Positions 1-8,160 of a stretch of DNA of 64,000 nt are shown piece by piece (positions within the stretch are counted from its first letter, which is position 1; each line of letters begins with the position of its first letter). The position numbers and the translations under genes were made by a program. The stretch covers positions 310,001 through 374,000 of the forward strand of contig NZ_QTQP01000001.1 of NCBI RefSeq assembly GCF_003854275.1. Reading direction: 5' to 3'. Below the pieces are notes generated by a model that saw nothing but the letters and a program-made list of their open reading frames with translations, made no database searches and was not told the DNA's origin. The DNA is from Burkholderia sp. Bp8963 (GTDB taxonomy: Bacteria > Pseudomonadota > Gammaproteobacteria > Burkholderiales > Burkholderiaceae).

Positions 1-1693
1 GAACTTCTCGCCGTCGGTCGCGATGGTCGGCGCGACGGCCGCGCAATCGATCTATTACTTCCCGAAGAGCGATCTGGCCGCGGTCGCGATCGCGTCGCGC
101 GCGATCGACGCGGGTTCCGCGCGCGGCTACGGCACGCTGCAGAGCATGGCCGCGACCGAGATGGCGGTGGACGAGATCGCCGCGCAGCTGCAGCTCGACC
201 CGATCGAGTTCCGCTTGAAGAACGCGCTGCGCTCGGGGATGAAGAACACGCAGGGTGCGATTCCGGCTGGCGCGCTGCGCGTCGACGACGTGCTCGAACG
301 CGCGAGGCAGCACCCGCTGTGGACGCGCCGTGTCGCACGCAAGACCGAATTCGAGGCCGCGCATCCTGGCAAGCGCTACGGCGTCGGCTTCGCATGCGTG
401 CAGAAGGATTTCGGCACCGGCGCGGAAGCGTCGTTCGCAAAGGTCGAGTTCGACGAGAGCGGCCAGGTCACGCTGCATCACACGGCCGCCGAGATCGGCA
501 CCGGGATGTCGACGTCGCAGGCCGTCGCGGTCACGAAATGGCTCGGCCGGCCGGCGACGGACGTGCGCGTCGCGGTAACCGACTGGCCGGACCTGCCGGT
601 CGAGACGAGCGGCGATCCGTACCTGATGTCGCAGGCGGACCAGGACCGGCTGAGCGCGAACCCGCGCTGGTCGCCGAGCTACGCGTCGCCGTCGAGCGCG
701 ACGAACTCCGCGTACTACTTCACGCACAGCACGCGCGAAGCCGCGCGCGCAGTGTTCCGCTACGGGCTGTGGCCCGCGGCGATGTCGATCTGGACGCGCG
801 GCCTCGGCGGCGGCCAGGCCGCGCCATACACGATCCGCATCGAGGACGCGCGCTGGGTCGACGGCAAGCTGACGGCCGACGGCCTCGAGCCGCTGACGTT
901 CGAACAGCTTGCGAAGCAGGCGTATGCGCTCGGCCTGCCGACCGGTGCGGTCGTGCACGTGTTCAATCGCTGGCAGTGGACCGACGCCGAGTTCGAGATC
1001 GGCGGCGCGGTCGAGCGTTTGCCGATCGACGGGTTGTCGCTGCGCATCGGCGCGCCGAACACGGCAGCGGCGAATGCGGTGGCGAATGCGGCGGCTTCCG
1101 GCGCCGCCGCATCGGGCGCCGCGCGCGGCCAGGCGCCGGCCGGCGCGACCGCGATCCGCGGCACGCTGCCGCCGACCGCGAACGGCTATCGCGTGCTGGA
1201 CCGCAAGCGCGTGTTCATCCCGCCGACGAGCCGCAACAACGCGGCCGTCACGGACTACACCGCGGTCGGCACGCTCGTCGAGCTCGCGATCCATGAAGCG
1301 ACCGGCAAGGTCGAACTGCTCACGCACCACTCGATCATGGAGTGCGGCAACCAGATCTCGCCGCAGCTCGTGTCGGGCCAGTTGCAGGGCGGCCTCGCGA
1401 TGGGCATCGGCCACGCGCTGCACGAATACCTGCCGCTGTACGAGGACGGCCCCGGCAACGGCACGTGGAACTTCAACCGCTATACGCTGCCGCGCGCGTC
1501 CGACGTCGCCGTGTGGACGCAGACGGGCGAAGTGCTGCCGCCGCTGTCCGAAACCGATCCGCCGAAGGGCGTCGCCGAAGTGGTGATGATTCCGGTCGTC
1601 GGCGCGATCGTGAACGGCATCGCGCACGCGATCGGCCATCGTTTCACCGACTTGCCGGTGACCCCGCAAAAGATTCAGGAGGTGCTCGCATGA
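1..1693 (+). CDS. Xanthine dehydrogenase-family molybdopterin-binding subunit, 3' part
   Basis: The gene enters from the left edge and its reading frame is open from base 2, so only the C-terminal part (about 563 codons) is present. It is the large catalytic subunit of a molybdenum hydroxylase that oxidises aldehydes or N-heterocycles. Family signatures include ATEMAVDEIA followed by DPIEFRLKNAL, the MECGNQISPQLVSGQLQGG block and, near the end, PPKGVAEV, whose glutamate fits the active-site Glu of this family. A low-complexity Ala/Gly stretch lies near bases 1068-1150, between two conserved blocks. The stop overlaps the start of the 2Fe-2S subunit by ATGA, and a multiheme cytochrome c follows. 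This fits the periplasmic three-subunit type (isoquinoline 1-oxidoreductase or membrane aldehyde dehydrogenase) rather than NAD-linked xanthine dehydrogenase. The substrate is unknown. Confidence 0.9.
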   Translation, partial: NFSPSVAMVGATAAQSIYYFPKSDLAAVAIASRAIDAGSARGYGTLQSMAATEMAVDEIAAQLQLDPIEFRLKNALRSGMKNTQGAIPAGALRVDDVLERARQHPLWTRRVARKTEFEAAHPGKRYGVGFACVQKDFGTGAEASFAKVEFDESGQVTLHHTAAEIGTGMSTSQAVAVTKWLGRPATDVRVAVTDWPDLPVETSGDPYLMSQADQDRLSANPRWSPSYASPSSATNSAYYFTHSTREAARAVFRYGLWPAAMSIWTRGLGGGQAAPYTIRIEDARWVDGKLTADGLEPLTFEQLAKQAYALGLPTGAVVHVFNRWQWTDAEFEIGGAVERLPIDGLSLRIGAPNTAAANAVANAAASGAAASGAARGQAPAGATAIRGTLPPTANGYRVLDRKRVFIPPTSRNNAAVTDYTAVGTLVELAIHEATGKVELLTHHSIMECGNQISPQLVSGQLQGGLAMGIGHALHEYLPLYEDGPGNGTWNFNRYTLPRASDVAVWTQTGEVLPPLSETDPPKGVAEVVMIPVVGAIVNGIAHAIGHRFTDLPVTPQKIQEVLA

Positions 1694-2490
1694 CGACCGC
1701 CCATACCGCCGCGTCGGCCACCAGCGCTGGCAGCGCCACCAGCGCCACCAGCATCATTCCCCCGGCCGCAGGCGCTGCAAGCGCCACTAACGCCACTATC
1801 GCCATCCCTGCGTCCGCCGGCGGCGCCAGCGCGCCGGCCCCGGCGACCGCAGCCGCAGCCGCGGCCGCGGCCGCGGCACCGGCACAGGCACAGGCACAGG
1901 CTTCAACACCGGCTGCCGCGCCCGTCGAGCGCCCGCTCGTCCGGTTCCAGCCGAAGCCGCTGTCCGTGACCATCAACGGCAAGTCCGTCGGCCCGATGCA
2001 GGTGCCCGAAGGGCTGATGATGATCGAGTTCCTGCACGAGTACGCGGGCCTGACCGGCTCGCGGCTCGGCTGCGGGCAGGGCATCTGCCACGCGTGCGTG
2101 GTGATCCTCGACAAGCCGGACGGCACGAGCGAGGAAATCCGCAGCTGCATCACCGGCGCGCACTTCTTTCATGGTCGCTCGATCCGCACGGTCGAAGGCC
2201 ACGCGAAGCGCAACGACGCGGGCGAAGTGGTCGAGCTGTCGCCGATCCAGCAGAAGTTTCTCGAGCATTTCAGCTTCCAGTGCGGCTACTGCACGCCGGG
2301 CTTCGTCAACGCGGCCACGGTGCTGATCGAGCGGCTGAAGCGCGAGCCGGTCGCGAAGGCCGACGTCGAACGCACGATCACCGAAGCGCTCGATTCGCAC
2401 CTCTGCCGCTGCACGGGCTACGTCCGTTACTACGAAGCGGTAAAGGACGTCGTGTTGACGACGCCGGGACTCGTGAAGGACGCCGCATGA
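1690..2490 (+). CDS. (2Fe-2S)-binding subunit of molybdenum hydroxylase
   Basis: This 266-residue electron-transfer subunit carries two 2Fe-2S clusters. The plant-ferredoxin-type N-terminal domain has Cys128, Cys133, Cys136 and Cys153. The C-terminal helical domain has CGYCTPG (Cys198, Cys201) and CRCTGY (Cys239, Cys241). Electrons would pass from the molybdopterin subunit upstream to the cytochrome c downstream. The start ATG overlaps the previous stop (ATGA), and the gene ends in another ATGA overlap, so the three genes are translationally coupled. Unusual: the first roughly 80 residues are an Ala/Ser/Thr/Pro-rich low-complexity extension, whereas family members usually begin close to the ferredoxin fold. 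No clear Tat RR motif is seen in it. A later start is possible, but the ATGA overlap favours the full length. Confidence 0.9.
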   Translation: MTTAHTAASATSAGSATSATSIIPPAAGAASATNATIAIPASAGGASAPAPATAAAAAAAAAAPAQAQAQASTPAAAPVERPLVRFQPKPLSVTINGKSVGPMQVPEGLMMIEFLHEYAGLTGSRLGCGQGICHACVVILDKPDGTSEEIRSCITGAHFFHGRSIRTVEGHAKRNDAGEVVELSPIQQKFLEHFSFQCGYCTPGFVNAATVLIERLKREPVAKADVERTITEALDSHLCRCTGYVRYYEAVKDVVLTTPGLVKDAA

Positions 2491-3737
2491 CACGCACATT
2501 CGCCCATCGAGTCGCGCGCGCAGTGCGCGTGCCCGCGCTGGCGGCCGCCGGCGCACTGGCGCTCGCCGCCTGCGGCGGCCACGACGCGCCGAGCGTCGCC
2601 ACCGCGCCGGCGCCCGACCAGATCGCGCGCGGCCGCTATCTCGTGAAGGCCGCCGACTGCGCGGCCTGCCATACCGCGAAGGACGGCGCGCCGTTCGCCG
2701 GCGGCGCGAAGCTCGATTCGCCATACGGCACGTTCTACGGCTCGAACATCACGCCGGACAAGGATCACGGAATCGGCAGCTGGAGCGCGGACGACTTCTA
2801 CGCCGCGCTGCACGACGGCAAGGCGCCGGGCCGGCGGCTGTATCCGTCGATGCCGTACACGTCGTACCGGCAGCTCACGCGCGCCGATACGGACGCAATG
2901 TACGCATACCTGATGTCGGTAAAACCGGTCGCGCAGGAAAACCGTCCGCACGAATTGTCGTTCCCGTACAACCTGAGGTTCGGGATGGCGATCTGGGACC
3001 TGCTGTTCCTGAAGAACAGCCTGCCCGACGCATCGACCGGCCAGTCCGCCGACTGGCAGCGCGGCCGCTATGTCGCGAATGCGCTCGGCCACTGCGCGGA
3101 ATGCCATACGCCGCGCAGCTTCACGGGCCAGCTCGACGGCGCGAAGCCGTTCGCGGGCGCGGCGCTCGGCCGCGTGGCCGCACCCGACATCACGCCGGCG
3201 GGCCTCGCCGCACGCGGCTGGACGGGCGCCGACCTGCAGGCGTTCTTCGGCGTCGGCATCGCGCCGCAAGGCTCCGCGTTCGGCGAGATGTACCCGGTTG
3301 TGCACCTGAGCACGCAGTACCTGACGAAGGACGACCTGCGCGGGCTGTCCGTGTACCTGCTCGGCGACACGCCGCCGGCGCCGCAATGGGGGAAGCCGGT
3401 GTCGGCCGACGCGGCGCAGCTTGCGGCGGGCCGCTCGGTCTACCTCGCGGTCTGCGCCGGCTGTCACGGGCTCGGCGGCGAGGGCAAGCCGCACGTCGCG
3501 GTGCCGATGAACGGCAACTCGACGCTGCGACAGCCCGATCCGCGCAACCTGCTCGTAGCGATGCTCGACGGCATCGACGCGCAGAAGTTCGCCGGCGTCG
3601 AAAACATGCAGTCGATGCCGGGCTTCGCGCTGACGTTGAGCGACGACGAACTCGCGCAGCTCGCGAACTACCTGCGCGCGACCTGGGGCGGGCAGCCGGC
3701 GAACATCACACCGGCCGACGTGAAGGCGATGCGCTGA
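2487..3737 (+). CDS. Triheme cytochrome c lipoprotein subunit
   Basis: A 416-residue cytochrome c of the alcohol/aldehyde dehydrogenase cytochrome-subunit type. Three CxxCH haem sites are visible: CAACH near residue 58, CAECH near 203 and CAGCH near 323, about one per 120-145 residues. The N-terminus is an export signal ending in the lipobox LALAAC (Cys29), so it should be a periplasm-facing lipoprotein. It starts within an ATGA overlap with the 2Fe-2S subunit and is the last gene of the operon. Role: it accepts electrons from the molybdenum/2Fe-2S subunits and passes them to the respiratory chain. The assignment follows from the haem motifs and the gene order; the substrate of the complex remains open. 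Confidence 0.9.
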   Translation: MTRTFAHRVARAVRVPALAAAGALALAACGGHDAPSVATAPAPDQIARGRYLVKAADCAACHTAKDGAPFAGGAKLDSPYGTFYGSNITPDKDHGIGSWSADDFYAALHDGKAPGRRLYPSMPYTSYRQLTRADTDAMYAYLMSVKPVAQENRPHELSFPYNLRFGMAIWDLLFLKNSLPDASTGQSADWQRGRYVANALGHCAECHTPRSFTGQLDGAKPFAGAALGRVAAPDITPAGLAARGWTGADLQAFFGVGIAPQGSAFGEMYPVVHLSTQYLTKDDLRGLSVYLLGDTPPAPQWGKPVSADAAQLAAGRSVYLAVCAGCHGLGGEGKPHVAVPMNGNSTLRQPDPRNLLVAMLDGIDAQKFAGVENMQSMPGFALTLSDDELAQLANYLRATWGGQPANITPADVKAMR

Positions 3738-3820
3738 CGGGGAAGGGCGGGGCGCCGCGGCTCGAGGCAGCCGGTTTGCGGCGCTCGCGCACGGCGGCCC
3801 GTGCGGCGAAAGGTGAAGGG

Positions 3821-3991
3821 TCAGTAGCCGCCGCCACCACCTCCTCCGCCCCCGCCACCGCCACCCGCGCCGCCTCCACCATAGCGGCCGACGGCGTGAT
3901 TCTGCGAAGCGCCGTTGTCGGACATGCATCCCGCGGACAGCAGCAGCGTCAGCGCTGCGACCACGGCAGCGACCCACGTAGTCGGTTTCAT
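3821..3991 (-). CDS. Small glycine-rich lipoprotein
   Basis: A 56-residue protein with an export signal ending in LLLSAGC, a good lipobox (Cys at about residue 22). The mature part is short and ends in a nearly pure glycine tail closed by tyrosine. The ATG at 3991 is preceded by GAGGATGAG, a good ribosome binding site; an upstream in-frame ATG at 4039 lacks one. No family function is recognised. Gly-rich tails are common in small cell-envelope or stress lipoproteins. It lies downstream of the ECF sigma gene on the same strand, about 210 bases away, so it could be a target or companion, but no promoter evidence was found. The tail could also be a chance product of a CCG/CCA repeat, although the lipobox argues for a real gene. 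Confidence 0.55.
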   Translation of the reverse strand: MKPTTWVAAVVAALTLLLSAGCMSDNGASQNHAVGRYGGGGAGGGGGGGGGGGGGY

Positions 3992-4203
3992 CTCATCCTC
4001 CAGTTGACGGACGGGCGGCCCCGACGCCCGCGCGAACACGAAACGTTCCGGACAACCGCCTTATTCCATCCGATGTCGTGCGGGCCGCGGGTTGCGCGGG
4101 CCTGCAACCGGCGTGCCCGCAGCGCCCGCTGTCCGGCCCGGCTTATCGTGCGAGCTTGCGAGCGTGAGCGCGCGTTGCGGCACGGCAACGGCCGTTCGCC
4201 CGC

Positions 4204-4917
4204 TCAGGCATCCGGCGCGGGTTCGGCCGGATCGTCCGCCAGCAGCCGCGCCAGCACCTGTGCGACCACCCGGTCGCACTGCGCACCGCGAAAATCGAAC
4301 GCGTCGCGCGCGGCCAGATCGAGATCGAGTGCGAGCGACGCGCGCAACATCCGCCGCGCGCGATGGTGCCGGCTGCGCACCGTCGCCTCGGGCAGCGCGA
4401 GGTGTTGCGCGGTCTCCTCGACGGTCATTTCCTCCACCGAGCGCATCACGAACACGATCCGGAACGCCGGCGGCAGCGCGTCGATCCGGCGCTCCAGCAG
4501 GTCCCGCAATTCGGCGCGCGACGCCGACCGTTCGGGGGAATCGGACGAGATATCGATCATGTCTGCCTCGTCGAGGGCATCGTCGGCATCGCACATCGGC
4601 ATCGCGCCGGCCCGGCGCCGCGCGCGCCGCACGCGGCCGAAGCACTCGTTCAGCAGCAGCCGGGTGAGCCAGGTGCCGAGCGCCGCATCGCCGCGAAAGC
4701 GCGCAATCGACCGGTACGCGGACAGGTACGCGACCTGGAGCGCGCCCTCGGCTTCCGCGTCGTCGCGCAGGATCGCGCGGGCGAGCCGGAACAGGCGCCG
4801 GTTGTGCCGCCGCATCACGAGTTCGAATGCGCCAGGATCGCCCGCAACGACGCGGCGCACGAGCGCGGGTTCGTCATCGAGGGCGGGATACGCATGCGTG
4901 TCGAGAGAAATCGTCAT
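4204..4917 (-). CDS. RNA polymerase sigma factor, ECF subfamily
   Basis: A 237-residue sigma-70-family factor. Region 2 is visible around residues 25-90 (FELVMRRHNRRLFRLARAIL, then the GTWLTRLLLNECFGRVRR segment). Region 4 is near residues 140-195 (LPPAFRIVFVMRSVEEMTVEETA, then the recognition helix around PEATVRSRHHRAR). A short tail after region 4 is common in this ECF group. It starts at ATG 4917 with AGGTG upstream. It follows the cupredoxin and DUF4142 genes on the same strand with an 18-base gap. No anti-sigma gene with a transmembrane helix is seen next to it, which is unusual for ECF factors. It probably controls an envelope or oxidative stress response including these neighbours (inference). 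Confidence 0.88.
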   Translation of the reverse strand: MTISLDTHAYPALDDEPALVRRVVAGDPGAFELVMRRHNRRLFRLARAILRDDAEAEGALQVAYLSAYRSIARFRGDAALGTWLTRLLLNECFGRVRRARRRAGAMPMCDADDALDEADMIDISSDSPERSASRAELRDLLERRIDALPPAFRIVFVMRSVEEMTVEETAQHLALPEATVRSRHHRARRMLRASLALDLDLAARDAFDFRGAQCDRVVAQVLARLLADDPAEPAPDA

Positions 4918-4935
4918 CGCGCACCTTTGTCGACG

Positions 4936-5334
4936 TCAATGCACGTTCAGGGTCCCGTGCATCGTCGGGTGGAACGTGCACGAATAGGGGAACCGGCCGC
5001 GCTCGTGCGCGACGTAGCGCCACGACGCCTGCGGCGCGATGCTGCCGGAGTCGAACGCGTGGCCGTCGGCGCTTGCCGTATGCGGAAACAGATCGCGGTT
5101 GATCCATACCACCTCGTCGCCGCGATGCACGGTCAGCTCGGCCGGCGTGAAGCGCATCTGCTCGATCACGACCACCTGCGATCCGGCGAGCGCGCCGGAC
5201 GACAGGGCCAACGCGCCCAGCCACACCGCGCAGGCGCAGCGCCGTCCCCACGGGCTTGCGCGCGACGGCGCCGCCAGCGCGTCATTGCGCGCCGTCACTG
5301 CCTTTCCCCAGCGTCGACTGCAGTTTGCGCGCAT
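4936..5334 (-). CDS. Periplasmic cupredoxin (plastocyanin/azurin-like)
   Basis: A 132-residue protein with an N-terminal hydrophobic export signal (core around residues 36-50, ending at ALAG) and one cupredoxin domain. The type-1 copper ligands are clear: His in LFPHTAS, then Cys, His and Met in YSCTFHPTMHG. It is likely a small periplasmic blue-copper electron carrier. The open frame begins at ATG 5334, inside the 3' end of the DUF4142 gene. An in-frame GTG at 5298 would shorten the overlap and leave a more ordinary signal peptide, so the start is uncertain. It sits between the DUF4142 and sigma genes on the same strand and is probably co-transcribed with them. Confidence 0.85.
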   Translation of the reverse strand: MRANCSRRWGKAVTARNDALAAPSRASPWGRRCACAVWLGALALSSGALAGSQVVVIEQMRFTPAELTVHRGDEVVWINRDLFPHTASADGHAFDSGSIAPQASWRYVAHERGRFPYSCTFHPTMHGTLNVH

Positions 5335-5827
5335 GCTCGAGGTGCGCGACGAACGCGGGCTCGACCTTGACGAGCAGCGCCTTCAGTTCGGCGTTCTTCG
5401 CGGACGGGATCAGCGTGTGATCGATCGCGGACAGTACGGCTTCATGATAGGTCACCTCATGGTCGATGTACGCGCGGTCGAAACGCGCGCCGTCGAGCTT
5501 GCCGAGGGTCTGCAGATTCGTGTCGCCGCCATGCTTGAGGTCCATGCTGGTGGGGTTCTCCTCGGGCGTCACGCCCAGCTTGTGGACGAGATCGGCTGCC
5601 GCCTTGTTGACCCCCGTGTGGTCGGTCACCATGCGGTCGGCGAACGCCTTGACGTCCTTGTTGTGCGTTTTCGATTCGGCCAGTTTCCCGGCGTCGATGT
5701 CGACCTGGTTGGCCGTCACGACGATCGCCGCGATCTGCGGATCGGTCGGGCCGGCCTGCTGCGCGGAAACGGGCAGCGCGACGGCGAGCAGGGCGCCGCA
5801 CAACGCTGCATCGAAGATCGTGTTCAT
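5282..5827 (-). CDS. DUF4142 secreted protein
   Basis: A 181-residue exported protein with a signal peptide of about 21 residues (ending VSAQQA). The mature part is an alpha-helical DUF4142 domain, recognisable by DPQIAAIVVTANQVDIDAGKL, the FADRMVTDHTGVN block and the later HEVTYHEAVLSAID segment with conserved histidines. Members resemble ferritin-like helical bundles; the function is not established. ATG 5827 has GGAGGATTCAGG upstream and is preferred over an in-frame ATG at 5845. Its 3' end overlaps the cupredoxin frame, giving a compact three-gene unit with the sigma factor. DUF4142 genes are often stress-induced in proteobacteria, which fits an ECF-controlled unit (inference). Confidence 0.85.
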   Translation of the reverse strand: MNTIFDAALCGALLAVALPVSAQQAGPTDPQIAAIVVTANQVDIDAGKLAESKTHNKDVKAFADRMVTDHTGVNKAAADLVHKLGVTPEENPTSMDLKHGGDTNLQTLGKLDGARFDRAYIDHEVTYHEAVLSAIDHTLIPSAKNAELKALLVKVEPAFVAHLEHARKLQSTLGKGSDGAQ

Positions 5828-5880
5828 CCTGAATCCTCCGAACAATGACGAGCGGCGCGATGCCGCCGGGTAATCTCGGC

Positions 5881-5952
5881 TTGAAGCGCGACTCGAAGCG
5901 CGACTCGAAGCGCGACTCGATGCGCGACTCGATGCGCGACTCGATGCGCGGT
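5881..5952. repeat. 12-bp tandem repeat, six copies
   Basis: Six head-to-tail copies of the unit TCGAAGCGCGAC / TCGATGCGCGAC (first copy TTGAAGCGCGAC, last copy ending GGT) plus a partial seventh. The A/T alternation splits the array into a left block of three A-type and a right block of three T-type units. It lies upstream of the DUF4142 gene (transcribed leftward) and of the MarR promoter. The unit contains the short palindrome GCGC. It could be a slippage-variable spacer or a multi-site protein-binding array. The rest of 5828-6113 holds no gene that I can support. Confidence 0.85.
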
Positions 5953-6113
5953 TCGAAGCCGCTCAACCGATTGGATGTCACGTGCGGCGCGCGCGTTTCC
6001 GGCGCGATGATGGTTTGACGCAGCGACGTCGATACGCATTCCTATAGAATCCGCACCAACCGGGTCGCTAGCGCCACTCGAGGCGGGCCGCAAACATCAC
6101 CGCCGATACGCTT

Positions 6114-6165
6114 TTGCACTCGCGCAGATGCCGGTCTACATTTATGTCACAAGATGATATATATC
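6114..6165 (+). promoter_or_regulatory. Promoter and candidate operator of the marR gene
   Basis: TTGCAC (6114-6119) and TACATT (6137-6142) are separated by 17 bases, a good sigma-70 pair. Just downstream, the palindrome GATATATATC (6156-6165) overlaps the expected transcript start, a usual place for a MarR autoregulatory site. The ribosome binding site GGGAG follows at 6185-6189. Confidence 0.5.
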
Positions 6166-6195
6166 CGGAAAACGCCCCGTCGACGGGAGTCAGCG

Positions 6196-6624
6196 ATGCA
6201 ACCGACCAACCGCAAGGCCGAAACGGGCGTGACGAAATCCGATCTGGAGCAACTGTCTGATTTTCGCTACCGGCTGAGGCAATTCCTGCACTTTTCCGAA
6301 CGGATCCTTCACGACGCGGGGCTCACCCCGCTGCAGTACATGCTGATGCTGCACACCTGCGCGTTTCCCGACCGTTCATGGGCGACCGTCGGTGAAATCG
6401 CGGAACGCCTGCAGGCGTCGTCGCACGGCACGGTCGCGCTGGTGACGCGCTGCGAGGCCGCCGGTCTCGTCACGCGCCACGCGAGCCTGCACGACCGCAG
6501 GCAGGTCGAGATTCATCTGACACCGAAAGGCGAAAGCTGCTTGCGCACGGTCGCGACCCTGCACAAATCGGAGATCCGCTCGTTCGGCTGGGCGTTCCAG
6601 GATGTGACCGCCCCGAACGCGTAA
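6196..6624 (+). CDS. MarR-family transcriptional regulator
   Basis: A 142-residue winged-helix regulator. The N-terminal helix (DFRYRLRQFLHFSERILHDAG) is the dimerisation arm, followed by the LTPLQYMLMLHT helix. The DNA-binding helix-turn-helix is around VGEIAERLQASSHGTVALVTR, and the wing contains the conserved DRRQVEIHLTPKG. ATG 6196 has GGGAG six to ten bases upstream; an in-frame ATG at 6154 lies inside the promoter region and is less likely. Transcription runs toward the convergent Pal-like gene. A possible autoregulatory palindrome lies upstream. The ligand is unknown. The tandem repeat and DUF4142 operon lie divergently upstream and could also be targets. Confidence 0.9.
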   Translation: MQPTNRKAETGVTKSDLEQLSDFRYRLRQFLHFSERILHDAGLTPLQYMLMLHTCAFPDRSWATVGEIAERLQASSHGTVALVTRCEAAGLVTRHASLHDRRQVEIHLTPKGESCLRTVATLHKSEIRSFGWAFQDVTAPNA

Positions 6625-6702
6625 GTGCCGCACGCCGAGCGCGGCGGTCGCTTGCGCCCGAACGCCTGCCCGACGCGCGCCGAGGGTTCCGGCCCGATCC
6701 GG

Positions 6703-7194
6703 TCAACGATAGACGAGATCCGCCCGGCGGTTTTGCGCCCATGACGCTTCGTCATGACCGAGCGCCACCGGCTTTTCCTTGCCGAAGCTGACCGCTTCGA
6801 GCTGCGTTTCCTGCACGCCCAGCGTGACGAGCGCGCTCAGCACCGCTTGCGAACGGCGTTGCCCGAGCGCGATGTTGTATTCGGACGTGCCGCGCTCGTC
6901 GGTATTACCCTGAATCAGCACGCGCTGCGCGGGGTGGCGGCGCAAGTAATCTGCGTGCGATTGCAGCAGCGACTGGAATTCCGGCTTGATCACGTTGCTG
7001 TCGAAATCGAAATAGATGCTCCGCTTCGCGAGCGGACTGTTCGGATTATTGAGCTCGTCGGCCTGCGTCGTGGCGACCGCCTCGTTCGTCGCACTCGGAT
7101 TCACGGCGGCGTTCTCCGGCGTCTTCGCCGCGTGGTGGCAACCGGCCAGCAGCGCCAGGACCACGATCACCGCGTATCGGTTCATTTTGCTCAT
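6703..7194 (-). CDS. Peptidoglycan-associated (Pal/OmpA-like) lipoprotein
   Basis: A 163-residue outer-membrane lipoprotein. Its signal peptide ends in the lipobox LALLAGC (Cys about residue 19), followed by a disordered linker and a C-terminal OmpA-like peptidoglycan-binding domain. Domain hallmarks are IYFDFDSNVIKPEF, the core GNTDERGTSEYNIALGQRRS and the final ASWAQNRRADLVYR. ATG 7194 has AGGAGA upstream; the frame is open farther 5' but without a site. It is probably an extra Pal paralogue rather than the housekeeping tol-pal copy, since no tolB or ybgF gene is adjacent. It likely anchors the outer membrane to the cell wall. Confidence 0.92.
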   Translation of the reverse strand: MSKMNRYAVIVVLALLAGCHHAAKTPENAAVNPSATNEAVATTQADELNNPNSPLAKRSIYFDFDSNVIKPEFQSLLQSHADYLRRHPAQRVLIQGNTDERGTSEYNIALGQRRSQAVLSALVTLGVQETQLEAVSFGKEKPVALGHDEASWAQNRRADLVYR

Positions 7195-7423
7195 CGTTCG
7201 TCTCCTGCGGTTGACTTCGTTGGATACTCGCGGGTGCGCGCGACGGGCTTGTTGCACGAATCCCTGCAAATAGCTTAGGAAAAATGTCACAACGCGACCA
7301 GTTTCGCAGGATGCGTCGCGTCAGCGGATCGTCGGACGAACGCGATGCGCATGCGCGCGGCAACGCAAGGCCCCGCTTCGGCGCCGACGGCACCGAGCGC
7401 CGGTGCGAAACCGCCACGCTCCG

Positions 7424-8092
7424 CTACGCGTCGCCGTGCTCGTCGTGGCCGATCACCAGTTCGGTCGGCGACGCGAACGTGTAGCGCGGCACGTCGAGGT
7501 TCTGCGGCGCGGGCTTGTCGCGGAACACGCGCCCCGCGAGATCGTAGGTCGATCCGTGGCAAGGACAGAGAAAGCCGCCGGGCCAGTCGTCCGGCAGGTT
7601 CGGCTGCGGCCCTGGCTGGAAGCGCGGAATCGGCGTGCAGCCGAGATGCGTGCAGACGCCGACGACCACGAGGATGTTGCGATGATCCGCACGTGCGCGG
7701 TACGCGTTCCTGCAGTAGTCCGGTAACGGCATCGAGAACGGATGCCGCGTGTCAGGATCGGCGACCAGTGGCGCCGCCTTTGCGACGGCAGCGAGCATCG
7801 CGCTCGACCGGTTGACGATGAACACGGGCTTGCCACGCCACGCGGCCGTCATCATGTCGCCCTCGGACAGCCGGCTGATGTCGACCTTGACCGGCGCGCC
7901 CGCCGCGATCGCGCTCGCTGGCGGCGTCAGCGAATCCACGAACGGAAATGCGGCCGCCGCGCAGCCGATCCCGCCCGTGACGGAAGTCGCGATCAGCCAT
8001 CTGCGCCGCATCACGTCGACGGCTTCAGGCGGGTGCTCTAGTGGTTGTTCGGCCGGTTGCTCAGGCGATCGTTCAAGCGGTTGTTCGTCCAT
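7424..8092 (-). CDS. Rieske iron-sulphur protein (bc1-type), orphan
   Basis: A 222-residue Rieske protein. The cluster-binding motifs CTHLGC and CPCHGS are both present, spaced by about 35 residues that include a PGPQPNLPDDWPG loop as in ubiquinol-cytochrome c reductase iron-sulphur subunits. An N-terminal transmembrane anchor follows MRRRWLIATS and may be Tat-inserted. The first roughly 27 residues are a hydrophilic repeat of PEQP/EQPLE units, absent from ordinary PetA. No cytochrome b or c1 gene lies beside it, so this is an orphan, probably a second copy working with other periplasmic carriers (a cupredoxin and a cytochrome c are encoded nearby). Start ATG 8092; a shorter start at the MRRRW methionine is possible. 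Confidence 0.88.
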   Translation of the reverse strand: MDEQPLERSPEQPAEQPLEHPPEAVDVMRRRWLIATSVTGGIGCAAAAFPFVDSLTPPASAIAAGAPVKVDISRLSEGDMMTAAWRGKPVFIVNRSSAMLAAVAKAAPLVADPDTRHPFSMPLPDYCRNAYRARADHRNILVVVGVCTHLGCTPIPRFQPGPQPNLPDDWPGGFLCPCHGSTYDLAGRVFRDKPAPQNLDVPRYTFASPTELVIGHDEHGDA

Positions 8093-8160
8093 ACGTTCAT
8101 TCCGCCTTCGGGATCGTCACGCCGCGGGCGCCGGCGGGCCGGCTTTGCTCGTGACACCCG

